A stretch of 15,532 nt of DNA from CAZFYZ01 sp964523735. Its GTDB lineage: Bacteria; Armatimonadota; UBA5829. Positions 1-7,720 of the stretch are shown piece by piece. The position numbers and the translations under genes were made by a program. The notes below the pieces were generated by a model. That model had not been told where the DNA came from. It worked only from the letters and a program-made list of their open reading frames with translations, and did no database searches. Numbering within the stretch: position 1 is the stretch's first letter; each line of letters begins with the position of its first letter. Where the stretch lies: assembly GCA_964523735.1 (NCBI GenBank), contig CAZFYZ010000096.1:1-15532 (forward strand). The letters run 5' to 3'.

Positions 1-41
1 TCGCCCCGCCACATTATCAGACAGACAAGCCCAATCATACA

Positions 42-109
42 AGAAATCTGCTTTTTGCGGGGCTCTTGGCAGATGCCGAAAGCAGATTTCTCACTGCGTT
101 CGAAATGAC
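42..109. repeat. Inverted-repeat element remnant (family shared with 12448-12645)
   Basis: Arms 42-54 (AGAAATCTGCTTT) and 79-91 (AAAGCAGATTTCT) are perfect 13-bp complements around a 24-nt spacer. The right arm continues to 109 with CACTGCGTTCGAAATGAC. Read in reverse complement, 79-109 matches the left arm of the larger element at 12448-12478: the outer 10 bases GTCATTTCGA and the inner 13 bases GAGAAATCTGCTT are identical, with only the middle diverged. The matching outer left arm is missing here, so this copy looks decayed. It lies upstream of the first gene. No promoter could be named with confidence in the remaining 110-263 bases; a CATAAT at 139-144 has no good -35 partner. Confidence 0.7.
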
Positions 110-263
110 TGTGGGCAAGAGTGAGCTGTTACTTTGGCCATAATGTAATAAGGATGCTTAGTTCTCACAGAACGCGAGGCCTTGGTCTCTCGTCCAATCA
201 ATGAGTGCAGGACTGGCTGGCCTGCTGAGGATCAGACGGGCAGCCGGGGGAAGGAGCAGCAGA

Positions 264-980
264 ATGCGGTACACGAGATCAGCGACATACCTGATCCTGG
301 CCATATCGCTCCTGATCGGTAGCGCGTCAACGACGTCGTTCGCCGATGCGACTGATCGCGACGCGCCCCTCGCGAACCTGGAACTGCATGGCAAGACCGT
401 TAATGACGCCATCAAGGCTCTGTTCGCCGGGACAGACATCAAGTACATACTCATGCAGACGAGCGGCGGGTCGAAGACCGTCGATCTTATGCTCAAGGGC
501 GTGAGCGTTGAGACGGCCTTGGGAGTGATCACGCGCCAGGCGGGCCTGCAGTACACGCTCGAGGATGGCGTATATGTGATAACTCAGGCGGCTGAGAAGG
601 AGCCTGTTCCCACACAAGTCACGTGGGTCGAGTCCACAACTCCCGTGCAGTCGACTGCGACAGCAGAGCCGATGCCGGTCGAGGAGCAGGGCAGCACCCC
701 GGAGTCTCCGGATCAGCAGTGGAACGATGAGGGCTACGATCAGCCCGAGCCGTTTTCTGGCTATCCCGCATACGACCTGTTCCAGCCGCCCTACCAGGTT
801 GGTATGGTTACGGTACTGCCCGGACGCCAGTCGTGGGGTTACGGAGGTTACGGACAGCCGATCATGACGTTCGGAGGCTCAGGCGTCTATTCGCCATCCA
901 GGTCTCAGGGACCACTTATGCCTTACCGGCCGTACATCCCGCAGCCGATGTGGAACTACGCGCCAGTCTACGGGTACTAG
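264..980 (+). CDS. Secreted protein with STN (secretin/TonB short N-terminal) domain and Pro/Tyr/Gly-rich tail
   Basis: The 238-residue product starts at the ATG at 264, chosen because GAAGGAG lies 7 nt upstream and a signal peptide follows at once (MRYTRSATYLILAISLLIG, likely cut after SFA). An in-frame ATG at 201 would put 21 basic residues before the signal peptide. After it comes an STN-type module (about residues 35-105): a hydrophobic/charged pattern LELHGKTVNDAIKALF, then VDLMLKGVSVETALGVI and a closing DGVYVI, as in the periplasmic N-domains of secretins and TonB receptors. The remaining ~130 residues are acidic, then rich in Pro, Tyr, Gly and Gln, with no beta-barrel or secretin core. 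It is therefore a stand-alone STN protein, probably periplasmic or cell-surface. The family assignment is from pattern; partner and role are unknown. A strong terminator follows, so it appears monocistronic. Confidence 0.8.
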   Translation: MRYTRSATYLILAISLLIGSASTTSFADATDRDAPLANLELHGKTVNDAIKALFAGTDIKYILMQTSGGSKTVDLMLKGVSVETALGVITRQAGLQYTLEDGVYVITQAAEKEPVPTQVTWVESTTPVQSTATAEPMPVEEQGSTPESPDQQWNDEGYDQPEPFSGYPAYDLFQPPYQVGMVTVLPGRQSWGYGGYGQPIMTFGGSGVYSPSRSQGPLMPYRPYIPQPMWNYAPVYGY

Positions 981-1029
981 GATACCGTCAACTACACAGA
1001 GTTGTTAAGCGATTGAGGGCAATTGCAGT

Positions 1030-1061
1030 GGCCGGGGCTTGAGCCCCGGCCATCTTTTCTT
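1030..1061 (+). terminator. Rho-independent terminator after the STN-domain gene
   Basis: A 9-bp perfect GC-rich stem (1030-1038 GGCCGGGGC with 1043-1051 GCCCCGGCC) with a TTGA loop is followed by ATCTTTTCTT. It sits 50 bp past the stop at 980 and upstream of hydF. hydF therefore probably has its own promoter within 1062-1192. Confidence 0.8.
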
Positions 1062-1192
1062 GCCCCCAAAGTTGTCTGTGAGTCGACCGGAAGAGATCCT
1101 TCTGCCGCTAGCCAGTCCATTCAACCTGGGGCAAGGCAGTTTTCGCGGCATTCCCGTAGGACACCGGGCGGGATATATCGAAGAAGAGACCG

Positions 1193-2440
1193 ATGACTAA
1201 CTTGAATCAGACTCCATCAAGCGAACGTGTGCATATATCGATCTTCGGCAGGCGGAACTCGGGCAAGTCGAGCCTGATCAACGCGCTGACGAATCAGGCG
1301 TTGGCGATCGTTTCCGAAGTGCCCGGTACGACGACTGATCCTGTATCGAAGGCCATGGAGATCCTGCCGATCGGGCCGGTCGTTGTGACCGATACGGCGG
1401 GGATCGACGATGTCGGCGATCTCGGAAAGCTCAGGGTCGAGAAGACTCTGCGCGTGCTCGAGAGAACCGACCTGGCTGTTCTGGCGATCGAGAGCGGCGT
1501 CGGGCCCGGCGAGTTTGAAGCCGATCTGGTTGCGAAGATCAAGGAACGCGACATTCCGTTGGTGATCTGCGCTTCGAAGATCGACTTGGCTCCGGATTTC
1601 TCGGCGGCGAAGAAGTGGGCGGGCGAACACAGCGTGATCTTCGTACCGGCGAGCGCGAAGACCCGGGAGGGCATCGAGGAACTGAAGGCCGCGCTGGTGC
1701 AGATATCGCCCGAGGGACTCGCGGAGCCAACGATCATCGGCGACCTGATCACGGGCGGTGACATCGTCGTGCTCGTGGTCCCTATCGACACGTCTGCGCC
1801 CAAGGGCAGATTGATTCTGCCACAGGTGATGACTCTTCGCGATGTACTCGACCACGACGGGATTGCGGTCACCGCAAAAGAGTCTGAGCTAAGCGCTTGT
1901 CTCCAATCATTGGCACGCAAGCCGAAGCTGGTGATCACTGATTCACAGGCGTTTTCCAAAGTCGATGCCGATACGCCGAAGGATATCACGATGACCAGTT
2001 TCTCGATCCTGATGGCGCGGTTCAAAGGCGATCTGGAGCAGTTCGTGAGGGGCGCACAGGCGGTCGATAAGCTCAAGGCCGGCGACCGAGTGCTGGTCTC
2101 CGAGGGCTGCACCCACCATCAACAAGAGCACGATATCGGCCGGGTGCAGATTCCGAAGCGGCTGAGGCAGATGGTTGGCGGTGAGTTGGAGTTTGGGTTT
2201 TCCTCGGGTAGGGACTTCCCGCCTGACTTCACGAGCTATGATCTGATCGTCCACTGCGGCGGGTGTATGATCAACCCTCGCGAGATGCGTTATCGGCAGC
2301 GCCTGGCAACAGAAGCCGGCGTGCCGATGACCAACTACGGCGTGCTTCTGGCCAAGGTCAACGGCATTCTGCCGCGCGCGCTCGAGCCGTTCCCCTCGGC
2401 GAAGATGGCGCTGGAGGAGACGAGCGGAAGCCGAGGGTGA
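1193..2440 (+). CDS. hydF: [FeFe]-hydrogenase H-cluster maturation GTPase HydF
   Basis: HydF is the scaffold GTPase that accepts the diiron precursor made with HydE and HydG and delivers it to apo-HydA in the cytoplasm. The 415-residue length is normal for the family. The N-terminal Era-like GTPase domain shows Walker A GRRNSGKS (19-26), switch-I PGTTTDP (44-50), DTAG (67-70), a G4 box SKID (128-131) in place of the usual NKxD, and G5 PASAK near 152. The C-terminal [4Fe-4S]-binding domain has the family signature C306-x-H308, then H354-C355-x2-C358 (HCGGC), close to the published CxH...HCxxC pattern. The ATG at 1193 has a weak purine-rich AAGAAGAGA upstream. No hydE, hydG or hydA lies within the window, so the gene stands apart from its partners here. 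It converges on the next gene with a 15-bp gap. Confidence 0.95.
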   Translation: MTNLNQTPSSERVHISIFGRRNSGKSSLINALTNQALAIVSEVPGTTTDPVSKAMEILPIGPVVVTDTAGIDDVGDLGKLRVEKTLRVLERTDLAVLAIESGVGPGEFEADLVAKIKERDIPLVICASKIDLAPDFSAAKKWAGEHSVIFVPASAKTREGIEELKAALVQISPEGLAEPTIIGDLITGGDIVVLVVPIDTSAPKGRLILPQVMTLRDVLDHDGIAVTAKESELSACLQSLARKPKLVITDSQAFSKVDADTPKDITMTSFSILMARFKGDLEQFVRGAQAVDKLKAGDRVLVSEGCTHHQQEHDIGRVQIPKRLRQMVGGELEFGFSSGRDFPPDFTSYDLIVHCGGCMINPREMRYRQRLATEAGVPMTNYGVLLAKVNGILPRALEPFPSAKMALEETSGSRG

Positions 2441-2455
2441 GGATAGAGAGAACCA

Positions 2456-3187
2456 TCACTTAGGAGTCGCTGCGTCTGGTTGCTTCTCAGGCTGGAGAGT
2501 GACTCTGCTGAGCAGTTTCAGGTATGGACCGGCGTCGGCAAGTGGCACCGAATGCATCAGCATATGGTCGGGCCCGGAGCCGTAGTAACGCTGAAGAAAG
2601 AGGAGAGACTGAACACTGACCTGCCCGCTCGCTGGTCTCAGCACGCTTGCCCGCTTTGGTACGACCCCCCGGTAGATCGTTGTCGGCAAGGCCGAAAACG
2701 TCTGCGGATATGTGGGCCCATCTACGGCTATCGTCCCGCCCACGATCAGGTCCGACCTTTCGATCTGCTCACTGATTGGCAGAGACTTCCACCTGTCTCT
2801 GATCTCAAGTTGTGCAATGACGTCTCTTGTGACTTTCAGGTTTACGTAATCATACGCAACCGCGCCACCGTCACCCACGGTATCCAGCCAGTATCCGGGC
2901 ATCAGGAAGAGCATGAGAGGTCTTCCATTGGCGATTACTTCAATCGCTTCTTTTAGGCGAGGGGAGTACTTCTCGTCTTCCTTTATCTCTCTGAAGTCTC
3001 CCTTCAGGGTGATGCTTGGGCGCTTAAGTCGCAGCTCGTTGGGCTGACTTCGATCTATATCGTCTTTGTACCACACAGCGATAAGACTCGCATTCTCTGC
3101 CATCTCTGCAGTATAGAGCATGCGCGATGCGTCCGCGGAACATGATAGGGACAGAAACAAGACGGCTGCTGCCAGTAGGCGTTGCAT
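2456..3187 (-). CDS. Secreted protein of unknown function
   Basis: The product has 243 residues. The ATG at 3187 has a strong GGAGGG 4 nt upstream. A signal peptide is clear (MQRLLAAAVLFLSLSCSADA, cut before S21). A Cys at 16 does not fit a proper lipobox because -3 is Ser, so a lipoprotein is unlikely but not excluded. The mature part shows two regions of similar texture: residues ~30-115 (ENASLIAVW ... RPLMLFLMPGYW) and ~150-230 (ERSDLIVGGTIAV ... SVQSLLFLQRYYG). This resembles small secreted beta-rich proteins with the pattern 'ADLIVVGTV ... YLLFL', which suggests two copies of one fold. I do not recognise a named family. It lies 31 bp downstream of the PEP-CTERM gene on the same strand and may be cotranscribed with it. 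Confidence 0.75.
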   Translation of the reverse strand: MQRLLAAAVLFLSLSCSADASRMLYTAEMAENASLIAVWYKDDIDRSQPNELRLKRPSITLKGDFREIKEDEKYSPRLKEAIEVIANGRPLMLFLMPGYWLDTVGDGGAVAYDYVNLKVTRDVIAQLEIRDRWKSLPISEQIERSDLIVGGTIAVDGPTYPQTFSALPTTIYRGVVPKRASVLRPASGQVSVQSLLFLQRYYGSGPDHMLMHSVPLADAGPYLKLLSRVTLQPEKQPDAATPK

Positions 3188-3218
3188 TGGACCCTCCAGT
3201 CGTATTAATCGCTCAGGT

Positions 3219-3947
3219 CTACCGCCTTCGGAACCTCATCACGCCAGCGAGACCAACGGCCAAAGCAATGAGGCAGGGTGGCTCAGGCACCGGCGTGGCC
3301 GGCACGATGATCGCGAGGTTCGGCACGTAGGAGCGCACCCAGTAACTACTGCATGGCGCGATGGCGTTTACTCCTGCATTCGACCATTCGGGTCCCACAA
3401 CGATCGCATCCTGAGTTGCGTTGTCCAGACCGAGCCAGTACATGTCGAACCAGCCGGCCTCAACAGCCTCTGGCCAGGAGTACAGGCGAGTTCCGTCTGT
3501 GGCGAGTAGGCAGTTGAAAGGCACCGTGTGGTAGAAAGGATTCCCTATCAGGGTCGACCCGACACATGGCACGGGCAGCCACATGTCCGTCATCTCACCG
3601 TCTTGCCCAGGCACTCCATCGGGCACACCCTCATAGGTCACGGTCTGCGTCGGGCCATCGTTTTCAATGATGTAGCCATCGCCTAGCAGTATGTTGCCAA
3701 AGGCGGTTTGGTTCGTGGCGGTGTAGTATACGAAGTCCTGTGTGCTGACCTCGAACCTCTTGAGTCTGCCGTCTATCGGGAAGCCCGCAAATACTGAAGC
3801 TGGGTTTGGATCGAACGGTACTAGCGGTGCAGCTATGTAGTTGGTCCCGTGGTAGATGGTGATTGTAGCCGTCGCTGCGCAGCACATGGTTGACGCTATG
3901 ACCACTGTCGCGCAAGCGAGCAGTATAGCCAGGTGGCACTGCTTCAT
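3219..3947 (-). CDS. PEP-CTERM surface protein
   Basis: The 242-residue product starts at the ATG at 3947, supported by AAGGAG 8 nt upstream and the signal peptide MKQCHLAILLACATVVIAST (likely cut near A24/A25). A longer in-frame ORF reaching 4124 has no signal peptide at its start and is rejected. The C-terminus is a textbook PEP-CTERM sorting tag: VPEPP at about residues 220-224, a hydrophobic span LIALAVGLAGV, then basic MRFRRR at the very end. Such tags are recognised by exosortase, which cleaves and anchors the protein at the cell surface. The body (~30-215) is rich in Thr, Gly, Pro, Tyr and Trp, with a few Cys, and looks like a beta-rich extracellular domain I cannot name. No exosortase gene is present in the window. 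It is probably transcribed with the gene at 2456-3187. Confidence 0.85.
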   Translation of the reverse strand: MKQCHLAILLACATVVIASTMCCAATATITIYHGTNYIAAPLVPFDPNPASVFAGFPIDGRLKRFEVSTQDFVYYTATNQTAFGNILLGDGYIIENDGPTQTVTYEGVPDGVPGQDGEMTDMWLPVPCVGSTLIGNPFYHTVPFNCLLATDGTRLYSWPEAVEAGWFDMYWLGLDNATQDAIVVGPEWSNAGVNAIAPCSSYWVRSYVPNLAIIVPATPVPEPPCLIALAVGLAGVMRFRRR

Positions 3948-4087
3948 CTGCGTTTCTCCTTCTCGGCCTTCTGCGAGACCGTCCGTGTTGGTAGGATCAG
4001 GCCATAGTGCGCCTGGCTGCAGTTTAGCAGGTGCAATGGGGGTTGTCAACAGGAACGCGTGGGCGTTGGCGGACCAGCCATAGCCGA

Positions 4088-4120
4088 CTGCTGGGTGCGT
4101 TCCCTGCCCGCACCCAGCAG
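4088..4120 (-). terminator. Strong hairpin just after the DUF11-like repeat gene
   Basis: A 12-bp perfect stem (4088-4099 CTGCTGGGTGCG with 4109-4120 CGCACCCAGCAG) encloses a 9-nt loop, 22 bp past the minus-strand stop at 4143. There is no U-tract on the minus strand, so it may be a weak terminator or a 3'-end stabiliser. It also separates this gene from the PEP-CTERM gene that starts at 3947. Confidence 0.55.
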
Positions 4121-4142
4121 CCACACTCTTGTTCAGCCTCTT

Positions 4143-6065
4143 CTACGGGCTTGGCACCTGGAGCCTGTGCCCGGGCGTGAACTGGTAGAGCGGCTTGTTC
4201 GGCCTCAGATAGCCTCTGTCAACGAAGTCGCAGATCCCGATCAGCGCGTAGTTGGAGTTGATGTTTCTCAGGATCTCGACCAGGGTCTCATAGCCGTTCG
4301 TGAAGCCGAGGCCATAGGCAACGGGCGGCGCCCCACTCAGGACCGAGTTGGCGATGTTGAGCACGTCGCCGACTCTCTTTCCCTTGTAAGGTCCCCGCGT
4401 CAGAGTGAACAGCTCTATGTCGTGGCCGGCGTTGCGAGGCATCACCCTCATGTCGTTATAGGCGATGTTCAGCACGAGGGCAAGTGTCTCTCCCGCCAGG
4501 GAGTTCGTGACGGCGACCATGGGACTGATGCCCAGCGAAGTCGGGTTCGAGTAACTCTTCCTCAGCTTGCCCGGCTTGCCGATCTGCGGGAGGAACTGGG
4601 TCATGCGGTAGAGGCCCGAATAACTCCCATCGAAGGTGATCGTGTGGCCTTCGATCCTTCTGGGGTCACCGATTCGCACCCTGTTGGCCAACGTCGAGCC
4701 ATAGTACTTTGAGCTGGCGAACGCCACTGCGAACCTGTTGTAGACGATGCCTGTCGGGACAACGGGATTGCCCAGCCGGCCAAGCTGGCTCCACAGCTCC
4801 TGGGTCAGAGTGACGGGTCGGAAGCAGAACCTGGGAGGCGGTATTCCGTCGATGTCGACTCTGGCACAGTCCGTATCTGTTATGGGCGGTGCGGTTGGGC
4901 TGTCAGTCACAACAGCATAGACCGTCGCGCAGTTTATAAGCGGACTCTGGTCTTGGGCGGCGATCAGATATGGAATCTCGATCTCCCTGCACTCATCCAG
5001 GTCAAGGCTGAAGCTGCCGCCGATTCCGGTAAAGTAGTCCGCAAGCGCGGCATCTACCACTGGATTACTGTCGTCGATCTCGGTCACCGTCAAGGGAGCG
5101 TTCCCGCAGTTGCAGACTTTGTAGTTGTAGGTCACCAATCCGCCAACAGGGGCGTGATCCGGATCGACGGTCTTGTCTATATCCACGCAAGGGTTAGGCT
5201 CGGTGGTCGTGAAGAAGATTGTGGCGCAGGCGGTATCGTCGACTTCACATTCGACGCCGCAGGTGGCGGTGACTGTGACGCAGTTCTCCAGCGGGCTGAT
5301 GTCTTCGGGCTGGATTGTGTAGTCGACGCTGAACTCGACGCACTCTCCCACGCCGAGCGTATCGCTGCCGCCATTGGCTGTCTCGAATGCGCTGAGCAGG
5401 TTGCCCACCACATTGTCGTCAAGACTCGTTACTGTCAGCGAAACATCGCCGCAGTTGCAGACCTCGTAGGTGTAGGTGGTCTCACCCTCGGTTACCTGGA
5501 CCGGGTCGGCAGTCTTGATGACGCTTATGCACGGCTCTTCGACCGGGGGAGTGATCAGCACAGAGCAGTCGAAGCCGCCTCCCGCGTTGGGTCCGGGTGT
5601 CTGGCCGGTGGCATCCGTCACCGGGAACACCTGTGTGAACACCACAAAGTCGGTGTCGGGCGGCCCGGAGATGACGTAGGTGAACCCGCTCAGGCAGGAA
5701 TCCGGGGCGATCGCGGGAGGCGTAATCCACCACGGGTTTGATGTGGTGGACCAGAACAGCTTGGGCCCGATGGCGTTGAACTGCCAACCAGGAGGGCTGG
5801 CGGGGATGCCCACCGGCGCCGTCATGTTGTAGAGATAGATCTCTCCCACGTTGACGTAGTCACCGTTAATGGGCGATCGGTTACAGAATGTGAAGTTGTA
5901 GGTGGTGGTGTTGGCCATCGCATCATAGGTGGCCGTGTAGAAGTAGCCGCTGAATCCCGTGCTTGAACAACTGTTGGGGTTCTGGGCCGTGGCCGGGCCG
6001 GCTATCGCGAGCATAAACAGCGCGAGTGCCGCCGCGACACGTAGAGGCGTGCTGACGTGCTTCAT
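4143..6065 (-). CDS. Large secreted protein with two Cys-containing DUF11-like (Ig-fold) repeats
   Basis: The 640-residue product starts at the ATG at 6065, which has GGAGGAG 6 nt upstream and a clear signal peptide (1-27, ending PATA before QN). The longer in-frame ORF to 6284 has no such support. Residues ~30-175 form a Cys/aromatic-rich beta domain (YNFTFCNRSP). Two repeats follow with a period of 114 residues, starting at C179 (CISVIKTADP) and C293 (CVDIDKTVDP). Each has the signature YxVCNCGxxxLTVTxxDD and a late CVTV or CATV element, typical of DUF11-like Ig-fold surface repeats; the paired cysteines suggest disulfides. The C-terminal ~230 residues form a separate domain with the segment VGDVLNIANSVLSG, an unassigned module. 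There is no membrane anchor and no PEP-CTERM tag. It is likely an extracellular structural or adhesive protein; that role is inference. Confidence 0.8.
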   Translation of the reverse strand: MKHVSTPLRVAAALALFMLAIAGPATAQNPNSCSSTGFSGYFYTATYDAMANTTTYNFTFCNRSPINGDYVNVGEIYLYNMTAPVGIPASPPGWQFNAIGPKLFWSTTSNPWWITPPAIAPDSCLSGFTYVISGPPDTDFVVFTQVFPVTDATGQTPGPNAGGGFDCSVLITPPVEEPCISVIKTADPVQVTEGETTYTYEVCNCGDVSLTVTSLDDNVVGNLLSAFETANGGSDTLGVGECVEFSVDYTIQPEDISPLENCVTVTATCGVECEVDDTACATIFFTTTEPNPCVDIDKTVDPDHAPVGGLVTYNYKVCNCGNAPLTVTEIDDSNPVVDAALADYFTGIGGSFSLDLDECREIEIPYLIAAQDQSPLINCATVYAVVTDSPTAPPITDTDCARVDIDGIPPPRFCFRPVTLTQELWSQLGRLGNPVVPTGIVYNRFAVAFASSKYYGSTLANRVRIGDPRRIEGHTITFDGSYSGLYRMTQFLPQIGKPGKLRKSYSNPTSLGISPMVAVTNSLAGETLALVLNIAYNDMRVMPRNAGHDIELFTLTRGPYKGKRVGDVLNIANSVLSGAPPVAYGLGFTNGYETLVEILRNINSNYALIGICDFVDRGYLRPNKPLYQFTPGHRLQVPSP

Positions 6066-6166
6066 GGCGTGCTCCTCCAACAAAATGTGCCCGGCTTCCG
6101 CCATGTTACCCAGGCCGCCCTCGCGACAAACGGGATGCTCGGGTTTGCCGCTCGGGTAAACTAATT

Positions 6167-6442
6167 GTGGTGATTGCCATGTACACAACATCCAAATCAG
6201 ATCGTTCTGCCCTGATTGCTGAGGCCAAAGAGGTGTCGCGAAGGTTGATACACGACCGCGAGCTTGTGGTGATGTGCCAGTCACAGTTGGTGGAGGTGCC
6301 GAAGCTCAGTCCTGGCTCCAAGCAGAGGCCGCTGGAACTCAAGTCGCGATTGGAGGCACTGCCCGACTTTGACGAGCAGATGCGCGTGAGCCCTGAGTTC
6401 CGAGAGGCCTATGAGAGTCTGATGGCGGCCTTGGAACTCTAA
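6167..6442 (+). CDS. Small hypothetical protein
   Basis: The product is 91 residues from the GTG at 6167, or 87 from the ATG at 6179 (MYTTSKSDRS). Neither start has a convincing ribosome binding site, and the transcript could be leaderless: TAAACT at 6157-6162 is a weak -10. The protein is predicted helical with charged heptad-like stretches (residues ~12-35 and ~55-90), many Glu, Leu and Arg, one Cys, no signal peptide and no membrane span. It is divergent from the repeat-protein gene (101-bp gap) and convergent with the GH130 gene (28-bp gap). Reading-frame composition looks coding and no other frame here competes, but I do not recognise a family. It could be a small cytosolic regulator or structural helix protein; nothing in the sequence decides this. 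Confidence 0.55.
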   Translation: MVIAMYTTSKSDRSALIAEAKEVSRRLIHDRELVVMCQSQLVEVPKLSPGSKQRPLELKSRLEALPDFDEQMRVSPEFREAYESLMAALEL

Positions 6443-6470
6443 CCGGGATTCGCTCGCCTGCAAGTCTGTT

Positions 6471-7412
6471 TCAGACTCGGTGCTCTTTGAGCGCGGCCAG
6501 TGTTTCGGATATGATCCCTGTCGCAGCGCATACGCACGAGTCCGCCGCGCCGTAGTAGACGACAAGCTCGTCGCCCCTCTGGACGTGGCCGTTGGAGAAT
6601 ATGACGTTGGGGACCTCTCCGGCGGTCTCATACGGCTCCTGTGGTCCGAGTATCCAGTATGGCAGACGAGCGATCAGGCGGCGTGGGTCTTCGAGGTCCA
6701 GTAGGGCCGCTCCCATGCGATAGGTTGGCCCCGCTGGAAACTGTTTCACACCGTGGTAGAGGATGAGCCAGCCCTCATCGGTTTCGATGGGTATGGTGTT
6801 CGCGCCAACTCGATAGCCATCCCACCACGGGCCCCCCCGTTCCCCTATTACCATCCACGGGTGCCCCCAGTGGACGAGATCCTCACATTCGGTAAGCCAT
6901 ATGTGCTCGATCGATCCCGCGGCGGGTCTGTGAAGCATCCAGTACTTGCCGCCGATCTTGCGGGGAAACACCGCCGCATCCTTGTTGTTGGGCGCAAGAA
7001 CGAGACCGAACCTCTCCACACTCTTGAAGTCCTCGGTTGTCGCGAGGGCTACTCCGGCGCCCATTGGAGAGTAGGCCGTATAGGCTATGATCCATTTGCC
7101 GATGTCCTCAAGATAGGTCAGCCGGGGGTCCTCTATCCCGTACTCCTCATATGGGGTGCATTCGTCCGTTGGATGCATCAGGGGCCTGGGCTCCACTCGC
7201 CAGTCTGTGATCCCGTCCTTGCTGCGAGCGACTGTCAGGTGCGAGCGCCCCTCAAGATCCTCGACGCGCAGAAGCAGCAGCACGTCGTCTCCCACCAATG
7301 CAGCGCCTGGGTTGAAGACCGTGTTGCGGTGGTAGGGCATATTGCGGCAAGTTATCAGGGGGTTGCGCTTGCTGCGGACGAACAGTTCTTTGCCTGCGAG
7401 GCAGGGTTCCAC
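6471..7412 (-). CDS. GH130 family glycoside phosphorylase (beta-mannoside phosphorylase type)
   Basis: GH130 enzymes split beta-mannosidic bonds, usually by phosphorolysis releasing mannose 1-phosphate. The 313-residue length fits the five-bladed beta-propeller. Conserved elements in order: FNPGA (33-37), LLLRVED (46-52), GIEDPR (92-97) with the catalytic proton-donor Asp at 95, TAYS (112-115), the phosphate-site-like NNKDAAVFPR (142-151), MLHRP (159-163), RVGAN followed by GWLILYHGV, and a C-terminal NVIFSNG ... VYYGAADS. The Lys/Arg/His-rich set argues for a phosphorylase rather than the hydrolytic GH130 members, but substrate cannot be read from sequence. The start is a GTG at 7412 backed by GGGAGGTG about 6 nt upstream. 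There is no signal peptide, so the enzyme is cytoplasmic. It is divergent from the isomerase at 7804, which suggests a shared sugar-use context. Confidence 0.9.
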   Translation of the reverse strand: MEPCLAGKELFVRSKRNPLITCRNMPYHRNTVFNPGAALVGDDVLLLLRVEDLEGRSHLTVARSKDGITDWRVEPRPLMHPTDECTPYEEYGIEDPRLTYLEDIGKWIIAYTAYSPMGAGVALATTEDFKSVERFGLVLAPNNKDAAVFPRKIGGKYWMLHRPAAGSIEHIWLTECEDLVHWGHPWMVIGERGGPWWDGYRVGANTIPIETDEGWLILYHGVKQFPAGPTYRMGAALLDLEDPRRLIARLPYWILGPQEPYETAGEVPNVIFSNGHVQRGDELVVYYGAADSCVCAATGIISETLAALKEHRV

Positions 7413-7480
7413 GGTTCACACCTCCCGGCTTGGCTACTTCGATATACCCATCCTACTATCAAGCTGAACTTATAGCAAGC

Positions 7481-7699
7481 GGCGGAGCGGCCCCTTACCT
7501 GTTCAGTCTCGCGGGGACACTCTTCGTCCGCAGACCCCGAGTAGGCCCGGTCTGTGGGCCGTATCGAGGGGCCGGAGCTTCGGGTTCTTGCCGAACCTAC
7601 TCAGCACTGGCGGTACATGGATCCCACATGGCTGAACTCCCCTGCGGAGCCCTGGAACGCTCTGGCACAGGGCAAGGAGGGGAGCAAGCGTCTCCCGCC
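7481..7699 (+). ncRNA. Possible structured RNA or long leader in the GH130/isomerase gap
   Basis: The 7413-7803 gap (391 bp) has no convincing gene. It contains several nested complements: 7481-7485/7695-7699 (GGCGG/CCGCC), 7501-7506/7632-7637 (GTTCAG/CTGAAC), 7511-7518/7526-7531 (GCGGAC-type with a 2-nt bulge), 7539-7545/7596-7602 (GAGTAGG/CCTACTC), 7637-7643/7678-7684 (CTCCCCT/AGGGGAG) and 7649-7654/7668-7673 (GCCCTG/CAGGGC). Apart from one shared base these are mutually compatible, giving a roughly 220-nt fold. The strand is uncertain because complements look alike on both strands; plus is chosen because the isomerase leader lies on it. An AT-rich pocket at 7437-7478 is where divergent promoters would fit. 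It matches no riboswitch or housekeeping RNA I know. High GC raises the chance of accidental helices. Confidence 0.3.
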
Positions 7700-7720
7700 T
7701 AATTACACTTGAAAGACTAT

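Noticed and set aside
4953..5741. Plus-strand open frame of 262 codons
   Set aside because: It is antisense to the DUF11-like repeat protein gene, which has a signal peptide, ribosome binding site and clear repeats.
4143..6284. Longer start for the repeat-protein gene at 6284
   Set aside because: The extra 73 residues would overlap the divergent small gene and push the signal peptide inward; the ATG at 6065 has an excellent ribosome binding site.
6463..6477. Small hairpin AGTCTG-TTT-CAGACT at the GH130 stop codon as a terminator
   Set aside because: Only six pairs, it overlaps the stop codon, and no U-tract follows on either strand.
7665..7699. Resemblance to the c-di-GMP-I (GEMM) riboswitch: GCACAGGGCAA followed later by GCAAGCG and CGCCTAA
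   Set aside because: The conserved AAACC after GCACAGGGCAA, the tetraloop hairpin and the tetraloop receptor are missing, and the bases pair better as parts of other local hairpins.
7430..7702. 90-codon plus-strand open frame in the GH130/isomerase gap
   Set aside because: No ribosome binding site, composition unlike neighbouring genes, no recognisable motif, and it overlaps the promoter and leader region of both divergent genes.
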